Assembly: GCA_036561085.1 (NCBI GenBank)
Contig: DATBPY010000023.1
Location: 1-64,000, forward strand
Direction: 5' to 3'
Length of the DNA stretch: 64,000 bases
Source: CAILHX01 sp036561085
GTDB lineage: Bacteria; Pseudomonadota; Gammaproteobacteria; Burkholderiales; Methylophilaceae
Shown here: in pieces, positions 36,645-45,738 of the stretch
How the letters are laid out: each line of letters starts with the position of its first letter
How positions within the stretch are numbered: position 1 is the stretch's first letter
Position numbers and translations under genes: made by a program
Notes under the pieces: generated by a model
The model's input: the letters and a program-made list of their open reading frames with translations, nothing else
The model's database searches: none
What the model was told of the DNA's origin: nothing

Positions 36645-36953
36645 ATGAGCTATTACAAACATCACGTATTTTTCTGCCTGAATGAGCGCGAAGATGGCGC
36701 AGCATGCTGCTGCGACCACAATGCGAAGGCGATCTTCGATGCGACTAAGCGCAAGGTAAAGAACATGAACCTGAACGGCAAGGGCAAGGTAAGAATGAAT
36801 CGCGCCGGGTGTCTAGACCGTTGCTCAGAAGGGCCGGTGCTGGTGGTCTACCCGGAGGCAGTGTGGTACACGTATGTCGATCAGGAGGATGTGGACGAGA
36901 TCGTCGAATCGCACCTGAAGAACGGCAAAGTGGTGGAGCGGCTGAAGATTTAA
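36645..36953 (+). CDS. Small thioredoxin-fold [2Fe-2S] ferredoxin
   Basis: 102 residues. Cysteines C11, C21-C23, C56 and C60 fit the thioredoxin-like ferredoxin pattern, with two cysteines near the start and a C-x3-C later (RAGCLDRCSEGP). No signal peptide, so a cytosolic electron carrier of unknown partner. It ends in a TTAA shared with the convergent HIT gene. Confidence 0.85.
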   Translation: MSYYKHHVFFCLNEREDGAACCCDHNAKAIFDATKRKVKNMNLNGKGKVRMNRAGCLDRCSEGPVLVVYPEAVWYTYVDQEDVDEIVESHLKNGKVVERLKI

Positions 36954-37360
36954 CTTAAGGCCGCAATCACTTTCCTTCGTAAGTCTTCAATATCTACCGT
37001 ACGTTTATCTGCATTCCGCCTGGTTGTCCCCCAAATGGGATTGGGGAAGTGTTTGTCATCGGTGAATCGTGGGATCACATGCCAGTGCATATGCGGCACC
37101 ACATTGCCCAAGCTGGCGAGATTGATCTTTTGCGGTTGTACCGCTTCCCGCACTACTTGCTCCACGGCGAATACCACAGCCATTAAACGGTTGCGCTCGG
37201 CAGCACTCAAATCCGTCATCTCCTGCACATGACGATTCAAGATCACGCGGCAAAAACCGGGGTAATCAATATCATTCACCAGTACTACACGGCAGAAGTC
37301 GTCGCGCCATAGAGGTTCTCCTCCGTCGCTGTCGCAAAGTTCGCAGGTCACTAAATTCAT
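36950..37360 (-). CDS. HIT-family hydrolase
   Basis: 136 residues. The histidine-triad motif HMHWHVIPRF is clear (about residue 93), and an N-terminal CELC pair could bind zinc. HIT proteins hydrolyse or transfer nucleotidyl groups; the substrate is not predictable here. It lies alone on the minus strand, with a 272-base divergent region behind it. Confidence 0.9.
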   Translation of the reverse strand: MNLVTCELCDSDGGEPLWRDDFCRVVLVNDIDYPGFCRVILNRHVQEMTDLSAAERNRLMAVVFAVEQVVREAVQPQKINLASLGNVVPHMHWHVIPRFTDDKHFPNPIWGTTRRNADKRTVDIEDLRRKVIAALS

Positions 37361-37454
37361 GATTATTTATATTTGATTCTTAAAAAGATCATAAGACCAT
37401 GATACTAAATGGCACTCCGCCTGTGATTTTTTATTAGAGAACGACATAAATCGG

Positions 37455-37484
37455 TTGACGTGCTATCGATTATTAATTGATAAT
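37455..37484 (+). promoter_or_regulatory. Sigma-70-type promoter for the propeller/Dyp operon
   Basis: TTGACG (37455-37460) and GATAAT (37479-37484) each match consensus at 5 of 6 positions, with an 18-base spacer. The start codon at 37633 would leave a leader of about 140 bases. Confidence 0.55.
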
Positions 37485-37497
37485 GATTCTTATTAAG
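37479..37497 (+). promoter_or_regulatory. Fur-box-like operator over the -10 element
   Basis: GATAATGATTCTTATTAAG matches the classical 19-base Fur consensus at 14 of 19 positions, including the first nine. It covers the -10 of the promoter above, the position expected for iron-dependent repression. Confidence 0.6.
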
Positions 37498-37632
37498 ATT
37501 GTTTTAACTAAATCAGGTCGAGCTTACCGCTTACCGAGCAATTCTCTCAGCTACTCCAGAATGTCTGATTGCGGATTAAATTAGAACGGATAAGACATTC
37601 CACAGGCAATTCAAGTAAATCGAAACCATACT

Positions 37633-38787
37633 ATGAAAACTTCTCATCGAATATCAACCTCAATAGCGATCCTGCTGAGTCTCGCAGCTTTGCATACTGC
37701 CCCCGTGAGGGCCGATGCCAGTAGCAAAGCCCTGCTGGAAACCATACATCACCACAAAGTACTGACTTCCACTATCCCGGAAAATGGCGATGTTAATCCA
37801 TACGCAGTAGTGATCGCACCTGTATCGGCCGGAGCTATCGTCAAGGACGATGTGTTGGTGGACAATTTTAATAACATCGGCAATCTACAGGGCGCCGGTA
37901 CTACCATCATCAGATATCGTCCAAGCACCAAGGAAACCAAGCTATTTGCACAAGTCCCGCGCAATCTGAAGGAATGTCCTGGTGGTGTTGGATTGACCAC
38001 CGCGATGACCATATTGAAGAGTGGCTGGGTAATCGTAGGCAGTCTACCAAGTACCGATGGCACGACAGCTACCAAAGGCGATGGCTGCATGCTGGTATTA
38101 GATGCTAATGGGCATCACGTCGCCACCTGGTCCGGCCCAAAGATCAACGGGCCATGGGGCGATATCGCGACCATAGACCACGGCGACAGCGCGACCTTGT
38201 TCATCAGCATGGCAGGGTTTGGTATTCAAGGGCCGGATGTTCTCGATCCCGCTACGCATGCTTCGGTCGTTGTGCATAAAGCAACTGTGTTACGCCTCGA
38301 TCTGACTATCGCCAATGGCAAGATACCCGTCATAAAAAATCAGACAGTGATAGGTGATGGTTTCTCGCAACAGGCCGATAAAGGCAGCTTTTTGTTCGGC
38401 CCCACCGGGCTGGCATTGGGGCAGGACGATACGCTTTATATAACGAATGGATTGGATAACGAAATCACGGCGATCACCCAGGCCAGCACTCGTACTACCA
38501 GTGCCAGGACGGGGCGGCTGGTGACTAAGGGTGGCATGCTAGCCGGGCCGCTGGCGATGGTGATGACGCCTGCAGGTCATTTAGTCGTATGTAATGGTAG
38601 GAACGGTCAGGCAGTTGAGATCGATCCTGTTTCGGGCAAGCAACTTTACGCGCATTGGCTGGATCAAAACCAAGCCCAGTCCCCTCCCGGCAATGGTGAT
38701 CTGTTCGGGATCGCATTGACCCCGGATGGCAAGGGTTTCTATTATGTTGAAGATGAAGTTAACGCTTTGGTATTGGCTACACCATGA
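37633..38787 (+). CDS. Secreted beta-propeller-like protein
   Basis: 384 residues with a signal peptide ending VRA-DAS (about residue 28). The body shows repeated short blades such as GPTGLALGQDDTLYITNGLDNEI and GPLAMVMTPAGHLVVCNGRNGQAVEI, resembling NHL or SMP-30-type propellers. There are no CxxCH heme sites. I cannot assign a function. It shares an ATGA overlap with the Dyp peroxidase gene and a Fur-box-like promoter, suggesting a periplasmic role in iron limitation, possibly with the peroxidase. Confidence 0.75.
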   Translation: MKTSHRISTSIAILLSLAALHTAPVRADASSKALLETIHHHKVLTSTIPENGDVNPYAVVIAPVSAGAIVKDDVLVDNFNNIGNLQGAGTTIIRYRPSTKETKLFAQVPRNLKECPGGVGLTTAMTILKSGWVIVGSLPSTDGTTATKGDGCMLVLDANGHHVATWSGPKINGPWGDIATIDHGDSATLFISMAGFGIQGPDVLDPATHASVVVHKATVLRLDLTIANGKIPVIKNQTVIGDGFSQQADKGSFLFGPTGLALGQDDTLYITNGLDNEITAITQASTRTTSARTGRLVTKGGMLAGPLAMVMTPAGHLVVCNGRNGQAVEIDPVSGKQLYAHWLDQNQAQSPPGNGDLFGIALTPDGKGFYYVEDEVNALVLATP

Positions 38788-40034
38788 ATGGTTTTAAGAA
38801 TTCCGCCAGTAGATTTTCCGTGAGCAGTTTTATACGCGATGTGTCGTTGGCTGCGTTTATTACATTTGCCAGTTTGAACGCGCATGCCCAAACCCAGACT
38901 GAGCCTTTTTGGGGAGAGCATCAGGCTGGAATCACCACGCCGATGCAGAGCCATACCTACTTCATCGCTTTCGATCTGCAGACCACCAAACGCGAGGACG
39001 TCATCGCACTGTTGAAAGCATGGACCGATGCCGCAGCCAGTATGACTCAAGCTCAGGCAGATGGAACCGCAAAAGTAGATGCAAACGGAGTCGCCAAAGA
39101 TTCCGGGGCCACCATCGGCTTATCGCCGGCTCGTCTGACCATTACATTTGGATTCGGGCCCACCCTGTTTGAAAAAGATGGCGTGGATAGATACGGATTA
39201 GCCAGCCGTCGTCCCGCAGCACTTGCCGATCTGCCGCGTTTTGCCGGGGATCAACTGATTGCAGAGCGAACCGGCGGCGATCTGTCGGTGCAGGCATGTT
39301 CAGACGATCCCCAAGTTGTGGAGTACGCGATCCGCCGCCTGGCTACGTTGGCTAACGGCATCGCCAGCATCCGCTGGGGCCAGCCCGGGTTCAGCGGAGA
39401 CTTTAAAGCGGGCGAGACGCCGCGCAATCAAATGGGTTTCAAGGACGGTACCCTGAATGTTTCGACCAAAGACGCCAAGCTCATGCAGCAGTTTGTCTGG
39501 GTCGGCGAAGAAGGTCCGGCGTGGATGCGCGGCGGCAGCTATATGGTGATACGACCTACCCGCATCGCACTGGAGCACTGGGACCAGATGAAATTGGGGT
39601 TTCAGGAACAAACCATAGGCCGCCAGAAATATTCCGGCGCGCCTATCGGCAAACAACATGAAATGGATCCGCTCGATCTTAAGGCCGTCGATAAGGAGGG
39701 CAACCCGGTCACTGCCGAGCTTTCCCATGCCGCGATGGCAGCGCCCGAGAATAACGACGGCGCGCAGATCCTGCGTAGGGCCTACTCATACGATAATGGA
39801 TTGATCCATGTCGCGGAGCGTTGGCCCCCTTGGTTGCAGACCACTACCTTCGATGCCGGTTTGTTATTCGAGTGTTATCAGCGCGACCCGAGAACCGGGT
39901 TCGTCAGGATATTTGGAAAAATGTCGCAGCTCGACATGCTGAATCAATTTGTAACGCCGGTTGGAAGCGGTTTATTCGCTATCGCCCCAGGTGCCAAGCC
40001 TGGAGAATATATCGGTCAGCGCCTGTTCGAATAA
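38784..40034 (+). CDS. Dyp-type heme peroxidase, EfeB-like
   Basis: 416 residues. FWGEHQAGITTPMQ near residue 42 is the EfeB/Dyp beginning. The catalytic Asp is D221 in GFKDGT, the likely heme-ligand His is H315 in ELSHAAMAAPENN, and R332 lies in ILRRAYSYD. EfeB is reported to oxidise dyes and recover iron from heme in the periplasm. The N-terminus is hydrophobic and ends NAHA-QTQ, but has no twin-arginine motif, unlike E. coli EfeB. efeU and efeO are absent nearby. It probably acts with the propeller protein encoded immediately upstream. Confidence 0.88.
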   Translation: MNGFKNSASRFSVSSFIRDVSLAAFITFASLNAHAQTQTEPFWGEHQAGITTPMQSHTYFIAFDLQTTKREDVIALLKAWTDAAASMTQAQADGTAKVDANGVAKDSGATIGLSPARLTITFGFGPTLFEKDGVDRYGLASRRPAALADLPRFAGDQLIAERTGGDLSVQACSDDPQVVEYAIRRLATLANGIASIRWGQPGFSGDFKAGETPRNQMGFKDGTLNVSTKDAKLMQQFVWVGEEGPAWMRGGSYMVIRPTRIALEHWDQMKLGFQEQTIGRQKYSGAPIGKQHEMDPLDLKAVDKEGNPVTAELSHAAMAAPENNDGAQILRRAYSYDNGLIHVAERWPPWLQTTTFDAGLLFECYQRDPRTGFVRIFGKMSQLDMLNQFVTPVGSGLFAIAPGAKPGEYIGQRLFE

Positions 40035-40041
40035 AACCTAA

Positions 40042-40995
40042 TTAGTCGGCTATGCTCACGCCTGCTCCATGCGCTTGCTGGTCGGCGTGGTAGCTGCTTC
40101 TCACCATGGCTCCGCAGGCTGCTTGCGAAAAACCCATCGCTAGCGCTTGTTGTTCAAATAAGACAAAACGGGCAGGTTCTACAAAGCGCATTACCGGCAG
40201 ATGATGCGGACTGGGTTGCAGATATTGTCCCAACGTCAGCATTTCCACATTATGGTCGCGCAAATCTTGCATCACTTGCAGAATCTCTTCATCCGTTTCG
40301 CCCAAGCCGAGCATCAAACCTGACTTGGTCGGGATATGCGGATGTTGTGCTTTGAATTCCGCCAGCAGTTTTAGCGAATGCGCGTAGTCCGCGCCGGGGC
40401 GAGCCTGTTTGTAAAGCCGTGGCACGGTCTCCAGATTATGGTTGAGGACATCGGGTGGGTTATCTACCATCGCAGCCAGTGCGGGAGCCAGGCGTCCGCG
40501 GAAATCAGGCACCAGCGTTTCAATGCGGATATTCGGGCTTGCTGCTCTTACTGCCTGGATGCAGTCCGAGAAATGTTTGGCACCGCCATCGCGCAGATCA
40601 TCCCTGTCTACACTGGTGATCACCACATACTTCAATTGCATCTGTGCAATGGTGCGTGCCAGATTAGCCGGTTCGTCCGCATCCGGGGGCAGCGGTTTGC
40701 CGTGAGCTACATCACAGAATGGGCAGCGCCGCGTACATAGATCACCCAGTATCATGAATGTCGCCGTGCCACCGCTAAAGCATTCGCCTATGTTCGGGCA
40801 ACTGGCTTCTTCGCACACGGTATGCAGATTGTTATCGCGCAGTATTTGTTTGATTTCGCGGAAACGTGCGCTGTCAGGCACTTTCATGCGTATCCATTCC
40901 GGTTTGCGCAATGCGGGCTGCGGAATGATCTTGATAGGGATGCGCGCGGTTTTAGCAGCGCCCTTTTGTTTTTCTGGTTGCTTTTCTGGAATCAT
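40042..40995 (-). CDS. lipA: Lipoyl synthase
   Basis: 317 residues from the ATG at 40995; the longer upstream frame lies inside the neighbouring gene. Both iron-sulfur motifs are present: C61-x4-C66-x5-C72 (auxiliary cluster) and C87-x3-C91-x2-C94 (radical SAM). It inserts two sulfurs into protein-bound octanoate. It is separated from lipB by 15 kb, but overlaps the stop of an iron-sulfur flavin reductase gene by four bases (ATGA). Confidence 0.97.
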   Translation of the reverse strand: MIPEKQPEKQKGAAKTARIPIKIIPQPALRKPEWIRMKVPDSARFREIKQILRDNNLHTVCEEASCPNIGECFSGGTATFMILGDLCTRRCPFCDVAHGKPLPPDADEPANLARTIAQMQLKYVVITSVDRDDLRDGGAKHFSDCIQAVRAASPNIRIETLVPDFRGRLAPALAAMVDNPPDVLNHNLETVPRLYKQARPGADYAHSLKLLAEFKAQHPHIPTKSGLMLGLGETDEEILQVMQDLRDHNVEMLTLGQYLQPSPHHLPVMRFVEPARFVLFEQQALAMGFSQAACGAMVRSSYHADQQAHGAGVSIAD

Positions 40996-42014
40996 ATCGC
41001 TGCCATTTTTGCTGCAAAAGTGAATGCATCGGAGAAAAACTCGTCTTCCGGCAAGCCATTGGCAGTGAAGTCGCGATGAATAGCTTCTACCATCGCCGGT
41101 GCACCGCAGCAATAAACCTGTACTGAACGTAGGTCTATCTTATCTGCCAACACTGCCTGATGTACCAATCCGGTACGGCCTGTCCAGTCATCTTGAGGCA
41201 TGGGGTCTGACAGAACCGGAATAAAATCGAAATTATCATGCTCAATCGCCCATTTTTCCGGCAACTCGGGCATATACAGGTCACGTTTGGCGAGAGCACC
41301 CCAATACAGCGTCATCTGGCGCTTGCTGCCAGCATCAAAGGCGTGTTCTATCATGCCTTTGATAGGAGCGAAGCCGGTACCGCCTGCCACAAAAATGATG
41401 GGTTTGTCGCTTTTCTCCCGTAGGTAGAAACTACCTAACGGGCCTTCGATACGTAGGATGGCTTTTTCCGGCATTTCATGGGTTACATATTCGGTGAATT
41501 TTCCGCCCGGAATCAAGCGTGCATGTAACTCCAGCAAATTGTCATGGGATGGCGAATTCGCCAGCGAATAGGCTCGACGACTACCATCTTTGAGCAGGAA
41601 TTCCAGATATTGCCCAGCCATGAATTGCAAACGCTCGTTGGCCGGAAGGCGTAAGAATAAAGCCACTACATCATGCGCTAACTGAATCTTTTTCTCCACG
41701 CGACAAGGCAGGATACGCGGCGGGATCGCTGTATTTTCTAGTTCTCGGCAGGCAATGATGAGATCGGACGTGGCCTGGGCGCAGCAAAAGAGCGCTTTAC
41801 CTGCTGCAACGTCTACCACGGTCAAGGCGCTGATAGGCGTATCGCCATATTCTACCGTGCCGGAAACCACCTCGCCTTTGCATGAACCGCAACTTCCGTT
41901 GCGGCAACCGTAGGGCAGGTTATACCCTGCATTGAGCGCGGCGTTAAGTACGGTTTCGCCTTCAGCGGCGGTAAAGGTATGGCCGCTGGATTGAATGGTG
42001 ATGTGGAAAGGCAT
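40992..42014 (-). CDS. NAD(P)H-dependent [2Fe-2S] flavin reductase
   Basis: 340 residues from the ATG at 42014 (a TTG four codons earlier is possible). The N-terminal plant-type ferredoxin domain has YGCRNGSCGSCKGEV plus a later FCCAQ cysteine. An FAD domain (RAYSLANSPS) and a NAD(P)-binding domain (IFVAGGTGFAPIKGMIEHA) follow. This layout is that of CDP-6-deoxy-glucoseen reductase and phenol or benzoate oxygenase reductases. The partner is unknown. Overlap with lipA makes electron supply to LipA a testable idea. Confidence 0.88.
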   Translation of the reverse strand: MPFHITIQSSGHTFTAAEGETVLNAALNAGYNLPYGCRNGSCGSCKGEVVSGTVEYGDTPISALTVVDVAAGKALFCCAQATSDLIIACRELENTAIPPRILPCRVEKKIQLAHDVVALFLRLPANERLQFMAGQYLEFLLKDGSRRAYSLANSPSHDNLLELHARLIPGGKFTEYVTHEMPEKAILRIEGPLGSFYLREKSDKPIIFVAGGTGFAPIKGMIEHAFDAGSKRQMTLYWGALAKRDLYMPELPEKWAIEHDNFDFIPVLSDPMPQDDWTGRTGLVHQAVLADKIDLRSVQVYCCGAPAMVEAIHRDFTANGLPEDEFFSDAFTFAAKMAAI

Positions 42015-42095
42015 CGGATTACACAATGCTACGCGAAAACAGCCATTTTATCATAGGCGGATAGGAGCAATGCCTTACTCACTATGGCGCAAATA

Positions 42096-42470
42096 TCACT
42101 CTTCGCGACGCCACTCTCCTTCGATCGCATCATCTGTAGTCATGGGAGCTTTTGATTTGGGCATGGGGATGAGCAATATGATCAGCGCCAGAACATCGCT
42201 GATGACGCCGGGCAAAATCAGTAATATGCCCGCCAGCAAGCGCTTGGCGCTTGTCAGCAGCGCCCATATCGGCGACTGTCCGCTTTGGGTAATATGGAAT
42301 AGCCGCCCGAACACAGCCAGGCGTTCTCCTTGTATCAACGTCCATCCCAAGGCAGCGGAGCATAACAGGTAAAAACCGACCCACCAGCCATAATGCTCAC
42401 CCAGCTTGATTAAAATGAATAATTCGAGAATGGGGAAACCAAGTAAAATAATAAGTATGAATAATCGCAT
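42096..42470 (-). CDS. fxsA: FxsA-family inner-membrane protein
   Basis: 124 residues from the ATG at 42470 (MRLFILIILLGFPILELFILIKLGEHYGWW). It has several hydrophobic segments and the conserved LLILPGVISDVLALIILLIP region. FxsA was first linked to phage F exclusion; its normal role is unclear. It starts 12 bases from divergent cutA. Confidence 0.9.
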   Translation of the reverse strand: MRLFILIILLGFPILELFILIKLGEHYGWWVGFYLLCSAALGWTLIQGERLAVFGRLFHITQSGQSPIWALLTSAKRLLAGILLILPGVISDVLALIILLIPMPKSKAPMTTDDAIEGEWRREE

Positions 42471-42482
42471 GCAGTGCGCCCG

Positions 42483-42791
42483 ATGAAGCTGGTGATAACC
42501 AACATGCCCAATCTTAAGGCCGCCGAACAGTTGGCGCAACAGTTGATTGAGTCGCATGTGGCGGCGTGTGTCAACATTCTGGCACCCTGCACCTCGATCT
42601 ATCATTGGGCAGGGAGGGTCGAAAACACGCAAGAGTTTCCCCTGCTGATTAAAACTACCGAAGTACGTTACCAAGAAGTTCAGAGCATGATACGGGAGCA
42701 TCACCCGTACGAACTTCCAGAGATTATCTGTGTCGCAGTAGAGGCTGGTTTGCCGGATTATTTGAATTGGGTTGAGAACGAAACGAAATGA
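42483..42791 (+). CDS. cutA: CutA divalent-ion tolerance protein
   Basis: 102 residues from the ATG at 42483 (a GTG at 42474 would add three). Family features are HVAACVNILAPCTSIYHWAGRVE and the end HHPYELPEIICVAVEAGLPDYLNWV. CutA1 forms a PII-like trimer; its link to copper tolerance is weak. In many proteobacteria cutA precedes dsbD, as here, with an ATGA overlap at 42788-42791. Confidence 0.93.
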   Translation: MKLVITNMPNLKAAEQLAQQLIESHVAACVNILAPCTSIYHWAGRVENTQEFPLLIKTTEVRYQEVQSMIREHHPYELPEIICVAVEAGLPDYLNWVENETK

Positions 42792-44641
42792 AGAAATTTG
42801 TATGGCTGTTACTGCTTTGCATTCTGCCTGCGCAAGCAGGCTTGATATCTGACCGACCTGCTTCGAATGAGAAATCGTCGATTGCCGATATTTTCGACGA
42901 GAAACGCGGCCAGGACGACTTTCTGTCGCCGGATCAGGCTTTCAAGTTATTAGTGCATGCACAGGATGATCAAACGCTCATTGCCGATTTTGAAGTCGCT
43001 CCGGGTCATTACCTCTACCAATCGCGCATTTCGTTCACACTCAACGATCCCAAAACCAGTGAGATCACCAAAGTCGATCTGCCGAAAGGTGAAATCAAGG
43101 ACGATCCGAACTTCGGAAAACTGGAGGTCTATCACCACTCATTTCAAGCCAGAATCCTGTTGCATCATCCGGGCACTAACCCGCAACACATCATGCTGGC
43201 AGCTAGCTATCAGGGATGTAGCGAAAAAGGGTTGTGTTATGCACCGATTAAAAAGACTTTCGATATTGATCTGAGCAGTGTCAATAAGAATGGCGCAACC
43301 GAATCTGATTCAGAGCCGGATAAGCTAGGGCGCGCCCTAGCGAGCGGTAAATTGTGGCTGGTGGCATTGCTGTTTTTTGGCGTGGGCGTTGGACTTTCTT
43401 TGACTCCATGCGTATACCCCATGATCCCTATCCTGTCCGGCATCATCGTCAGGCAAAGCGATCACCCTAGTCGCGCCCATGCTTTTAACCTCTCGCTTGC
43501 TTATACCTTGGGCATGGCCATCACCTATGCGTTAGCAGGCATCGCCGCAGGACTCTCTGGGCATCTGATCAGTAATGCTTTGCAAAACCCATGGGCATTG
43601 GGTTTTGGCGCGGTTGTATTCGTTTTTCTGGCACTTTCCATGTTTGATATCTACGAGCTCAGATTGCCCAGTGCACTGGAAACACGTGTAGCAGAGGCGA
43701 GCAATCGTATCAAGGGCGGGCGCTTTATCGGGGTGTTTGCCATGGGAGCGCTATCCGCACTACTCGTTAGTCCTTGCGTGGCAGCGCCTCTGGCAGGTGC
43801 ATTGCTTTACATCGGCAAAACTCATGACGTGATACTGGGCGGCATTGCGTTATTTGCCATGGCCATGGGGATGGGGATTCCTTTATTGGTATTAGGGCTT
43901 TCGGCGGGCAAAGTGTTACCTAAAACAGGTGAGTGGATGACCATAGTGCGCAATCTTTTTGGTGTGCTGATGCTGGCGATGGCAATCTGGATTATCGTCC
44001 CGGTCATTCCCGTCGCCGTGCAGATGGGGTTGTGGGCATTGCTGCTGATAGGCCTATCCATATTCTTGCATGCAATTGATGCCTTGCCTGCGGCTTCTTC
44101 TAATGCTGCAAAGCTTGGCAAAGGGCTGGGTGTGGCCGTGCTGATTACAGGGATAGCGTTGCTGGTGGGAGCGTTGTCTGGCAGCCGCGATCCGATGCAG
44201 CCTTTAGCTGGGATCTTTTCTGCATCCGGCAGCAGCCGGCAAGATACAGTTCCATTCAAGCGCATTAAAAATCTGGCCGAGCTTGATGAGGCGATCCATG
44301 CGGCAAAAGGCCATTATGTGATGCTCGATTTCTACGCCGACTGGTGTGCCTCGTGCAAGGAATATGAGCGCACGACTTTTGCCGATGTTCGTGTGCGCAA
44401 GCAGCTTGAACGGGTGACGCTATTGCAAGCCGATGTCACCAGAGATACGGATGAGGATAGGGCTTTATTGTCACGTTTCGGCTTTTATGGTCCGCCTGGA
44501 ATTGTATTTTTTGATGAGTCAGGGCAGGAGATCACTCCGCTAAAAGTAGCGGGGTACCAAGCGGAAGAGCAATTCCTAGGTACACTCGCTCGGGTTTTTT
44601 CCAGTAAAGGTGGGGTATGTCCAAAACTACAAGAGTGCTGA
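42788..44641 (+). CDS. dsbD: Thiol:disulfide interchange protein DsbD
   Basis: 617 residues. A signal peptide precedes an N-terminal periplasmic domain with C144 and C150 (GCSEKGLCYAP). The membrane core carries the paired cysteines in SLTPCVYPMIP and VSPCVAAPLAG. A C-terminal thioredoxin domain has DWCASCKE (C520, C523). DsbD passes electrons from cytosolic thioredoxin to periplasmic thiol proteins such as TlpA. The tlpA gene begins 25 bases before its stop, in another frame. Confidence 0.96.
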   Translation: MKKFVWLLLLCILPAQAGLISDRPASNEKSSIADIFDEKRGQDDFLSPDQAFKLLVHAQDDQTLIADFEVAPGHYLYQSRISFTLNDPKTSEITKVDLPKGEIKDDPNFGKLEVYHHSFQARILLHHPGTNPQHIMLAASYQGCSEKGLCYAPIKKTFDIDLSSVNKNGATESDSEPDKLGRALASGKLWLVALLFFGVGVGLSLTPCVYPMIPILSGIIVRQSDHPSRAHAFNLSLAYTLGMAITYALAGIAAGLSGHLISNALQNPWALGFGAVVFVFLALSMFDIYELRLPSALETRVAEASNRIKGGRFIGVFAMGALSALLVSPCVAAPLAGALLYIGKTHDVILGGIALFAMAMGMGIPLLVLGLSAGKVLPKTGEWMTIVRNLFGVLMLAMAIWIIVPVIPVAVQMGLWALLLIGLSIFLHAIDALPAASSNAAKLGKGLGVAVLITGIALLVGALSGSRDPMQPLAGIFSASGSSRQDTVPFKRIKNLAELDEAIHAAKGHYVMLDFYADWCASCKEYERTTFADVRVRKQLERVTLLQADVTRDTDEDRALLSRFGFYGPPGIVFFDESGQEITPLKVAGYQAEEQFLGTLARVFSSKGGVCPKLQEC

Positions 44642-45132
44642 TCCCTATAGTATTGATTCTCTGCCTGGTCGCGTTCTTCCTATTCAGATTTTCCGCCGCT
44701 AATGCACCAGCTACGACTCAGGCGTTATTCGCTGCCAGTTTCCCCGATGCGCAAAACAAACCGCAAAGCCTTGCACAATGGCGCGGCAAGGTGATGGTGG
44801 TCAACTTCTGGGCGAGTTGGTGTCCGCCCTGCCGCGAGGAAATGCCGGGATTGGATGCTTTGCAAACAAAGTATCTATCCAACGGTGTGCAATTCGTCGG
44901 TATTTCTGCTGAAGATGTAAATAAGTTAAATCAATTTTCCAAGGAGGTGAAAGTCAGTTATCCTCTATTGGCGGGTGACTTTGACGCCATGTCTTTGGCG
45001 CAATATCTTGGTAATGACAAAAGCATATTGCCATACACGGTTGTGATTGATAAGGCTGGTAAAATCGTTAAAATCTGGTTTGGAATAGTTGACGATTCCG
45101 AGTTGGAAAAAACCATTGCAGCCTTGATTTGA
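44617..45132 (+). CDS. Membrane-anchored TlpA-like thioredoxin
   Basis: 171 residues. An uncleaved-looking hydrophobic segment (about 7-23) anchors it. The active site is FWASWCPPCREE (C69, C72), and SILPYTVVIDKAG carries the cis-proline. A G-rich ribosome-binding site (AAAGGTGGGG) sits inside the end of dsbD. The overlap suggests DsbD directly reduces this protein; that is inference from context and known DsbD partners. Confidence 0.9.
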   Translation: MSKTTRVLIPIVLILCLVAFFLFRFSAANAPATTQALFAASFPDAQNKPQSLAQWRGKVMVVNFWASWCPPCREEMPGLDALQTKYLSNGVQFVGISAEDVNKLNQFSKEVKVSYPLLAGDFDAMSLAQYLGNDKSILPYTVVIDKAGKIVKIWFGIVDDSELEKTIAALI

Positions 45133-45265
45133 ACCACGCTTGAACAACTCGCTGTAATCCGCTGAAAAGACAGTAACTTCTTTTAATTTCGGCAATTGTG
45201 CTGGACAACTACCCCCAATTTGCGGCAAACTCCCATTTCCTCTTTGGGTTAATTCATCACCGACG

Positions 45266-45727
45266 ATGACGACAAAAAACAGCGCCAAGCGCATTCTTGT
45301 GCTTCATGGCCCCAACCTGAATTTGTTGGGGCAACGAGAACCGGAACATTACGGTGCAGATACGCTGGAAACGATCAATCAGCGTCTTGAAGCCAAAGCA
45401 ACTGCCGTAAAGGTCACTTTGGAGTGCTTTCAAAGCAATGCGGAAGCCGAATTAGTCACTAAGTTGCAAGGACTGTTTCAACAACCCGTCGATTTCATCA
45501 TTATCAATCCAGCCGCTTTTACCCATACTTCCGTTGCGCTTCGCGATGCTTTAGCCGCAGTGAAAACCCCATTCGTTGAGGTGCATCTATCCAATGTGCA
45601 TGCTCGCGAGGCTTTCCGTCACCACTCTTACTTCTCCGATCTGGCAGTAGGTGTGGTTTGTGGTTTGGGTGCTGCAGGGTACGAATATGCGCTGGATTTT
45701 GCCATACACCACATCAATTCTAATTAG
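45266..45727 (+). CDS. aroQ: 3-dehydroquinate dehydratase, type II
   Basis: 153 residues. LVLHGPNLNLLGQREPEHYG is the type II signature, with the catalytic tyrosine. INPAAFTHTSVALRDAL and FVEVHLSNVHAREAFRHHS carry the other active-site residues. It makes 3-dehydroshikimate in aromatic synthesis. It heads the conserved aroQ-accB-accC run; accB follows after 11 bases. Confidence 0.97.
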   Translation: MTTKNSAKRILVLHGPNLNLLGQREPEHYGADTLETINQRLEAKATAVKVTLECFQSNAEAELVTKLQGLFQQPVDFIIINPAAFTHTSVALRDALAAVKTPFVEVHLSNVHAREAFRHHSYFSDLAVGVVCGLGAAGYEYALDFAIHHINSN

Positions 45728-45738
45728 GAACATTAACG

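Noticed and set aside
37361..37454. A tRNA or small RNA gene upstream of the Fur-type promoter
   Set aside because: No cloverleaf arms or T-loop sequence could be found; the stretch is A/T-rich without a stable stem.
38784..38900. A twin-arginine signal on the Dyp peroxidase
   Set aside because: The first 36 residues contain no adjacent arginines, so an ordinary Sec-type signal is more likely.
45133..45265. A gene or hairpin in the tlpA-aroQ gap
   Set aside because: There is no credible frame in either direction with a ribosome-binding site, and no stem followed by a T-run.
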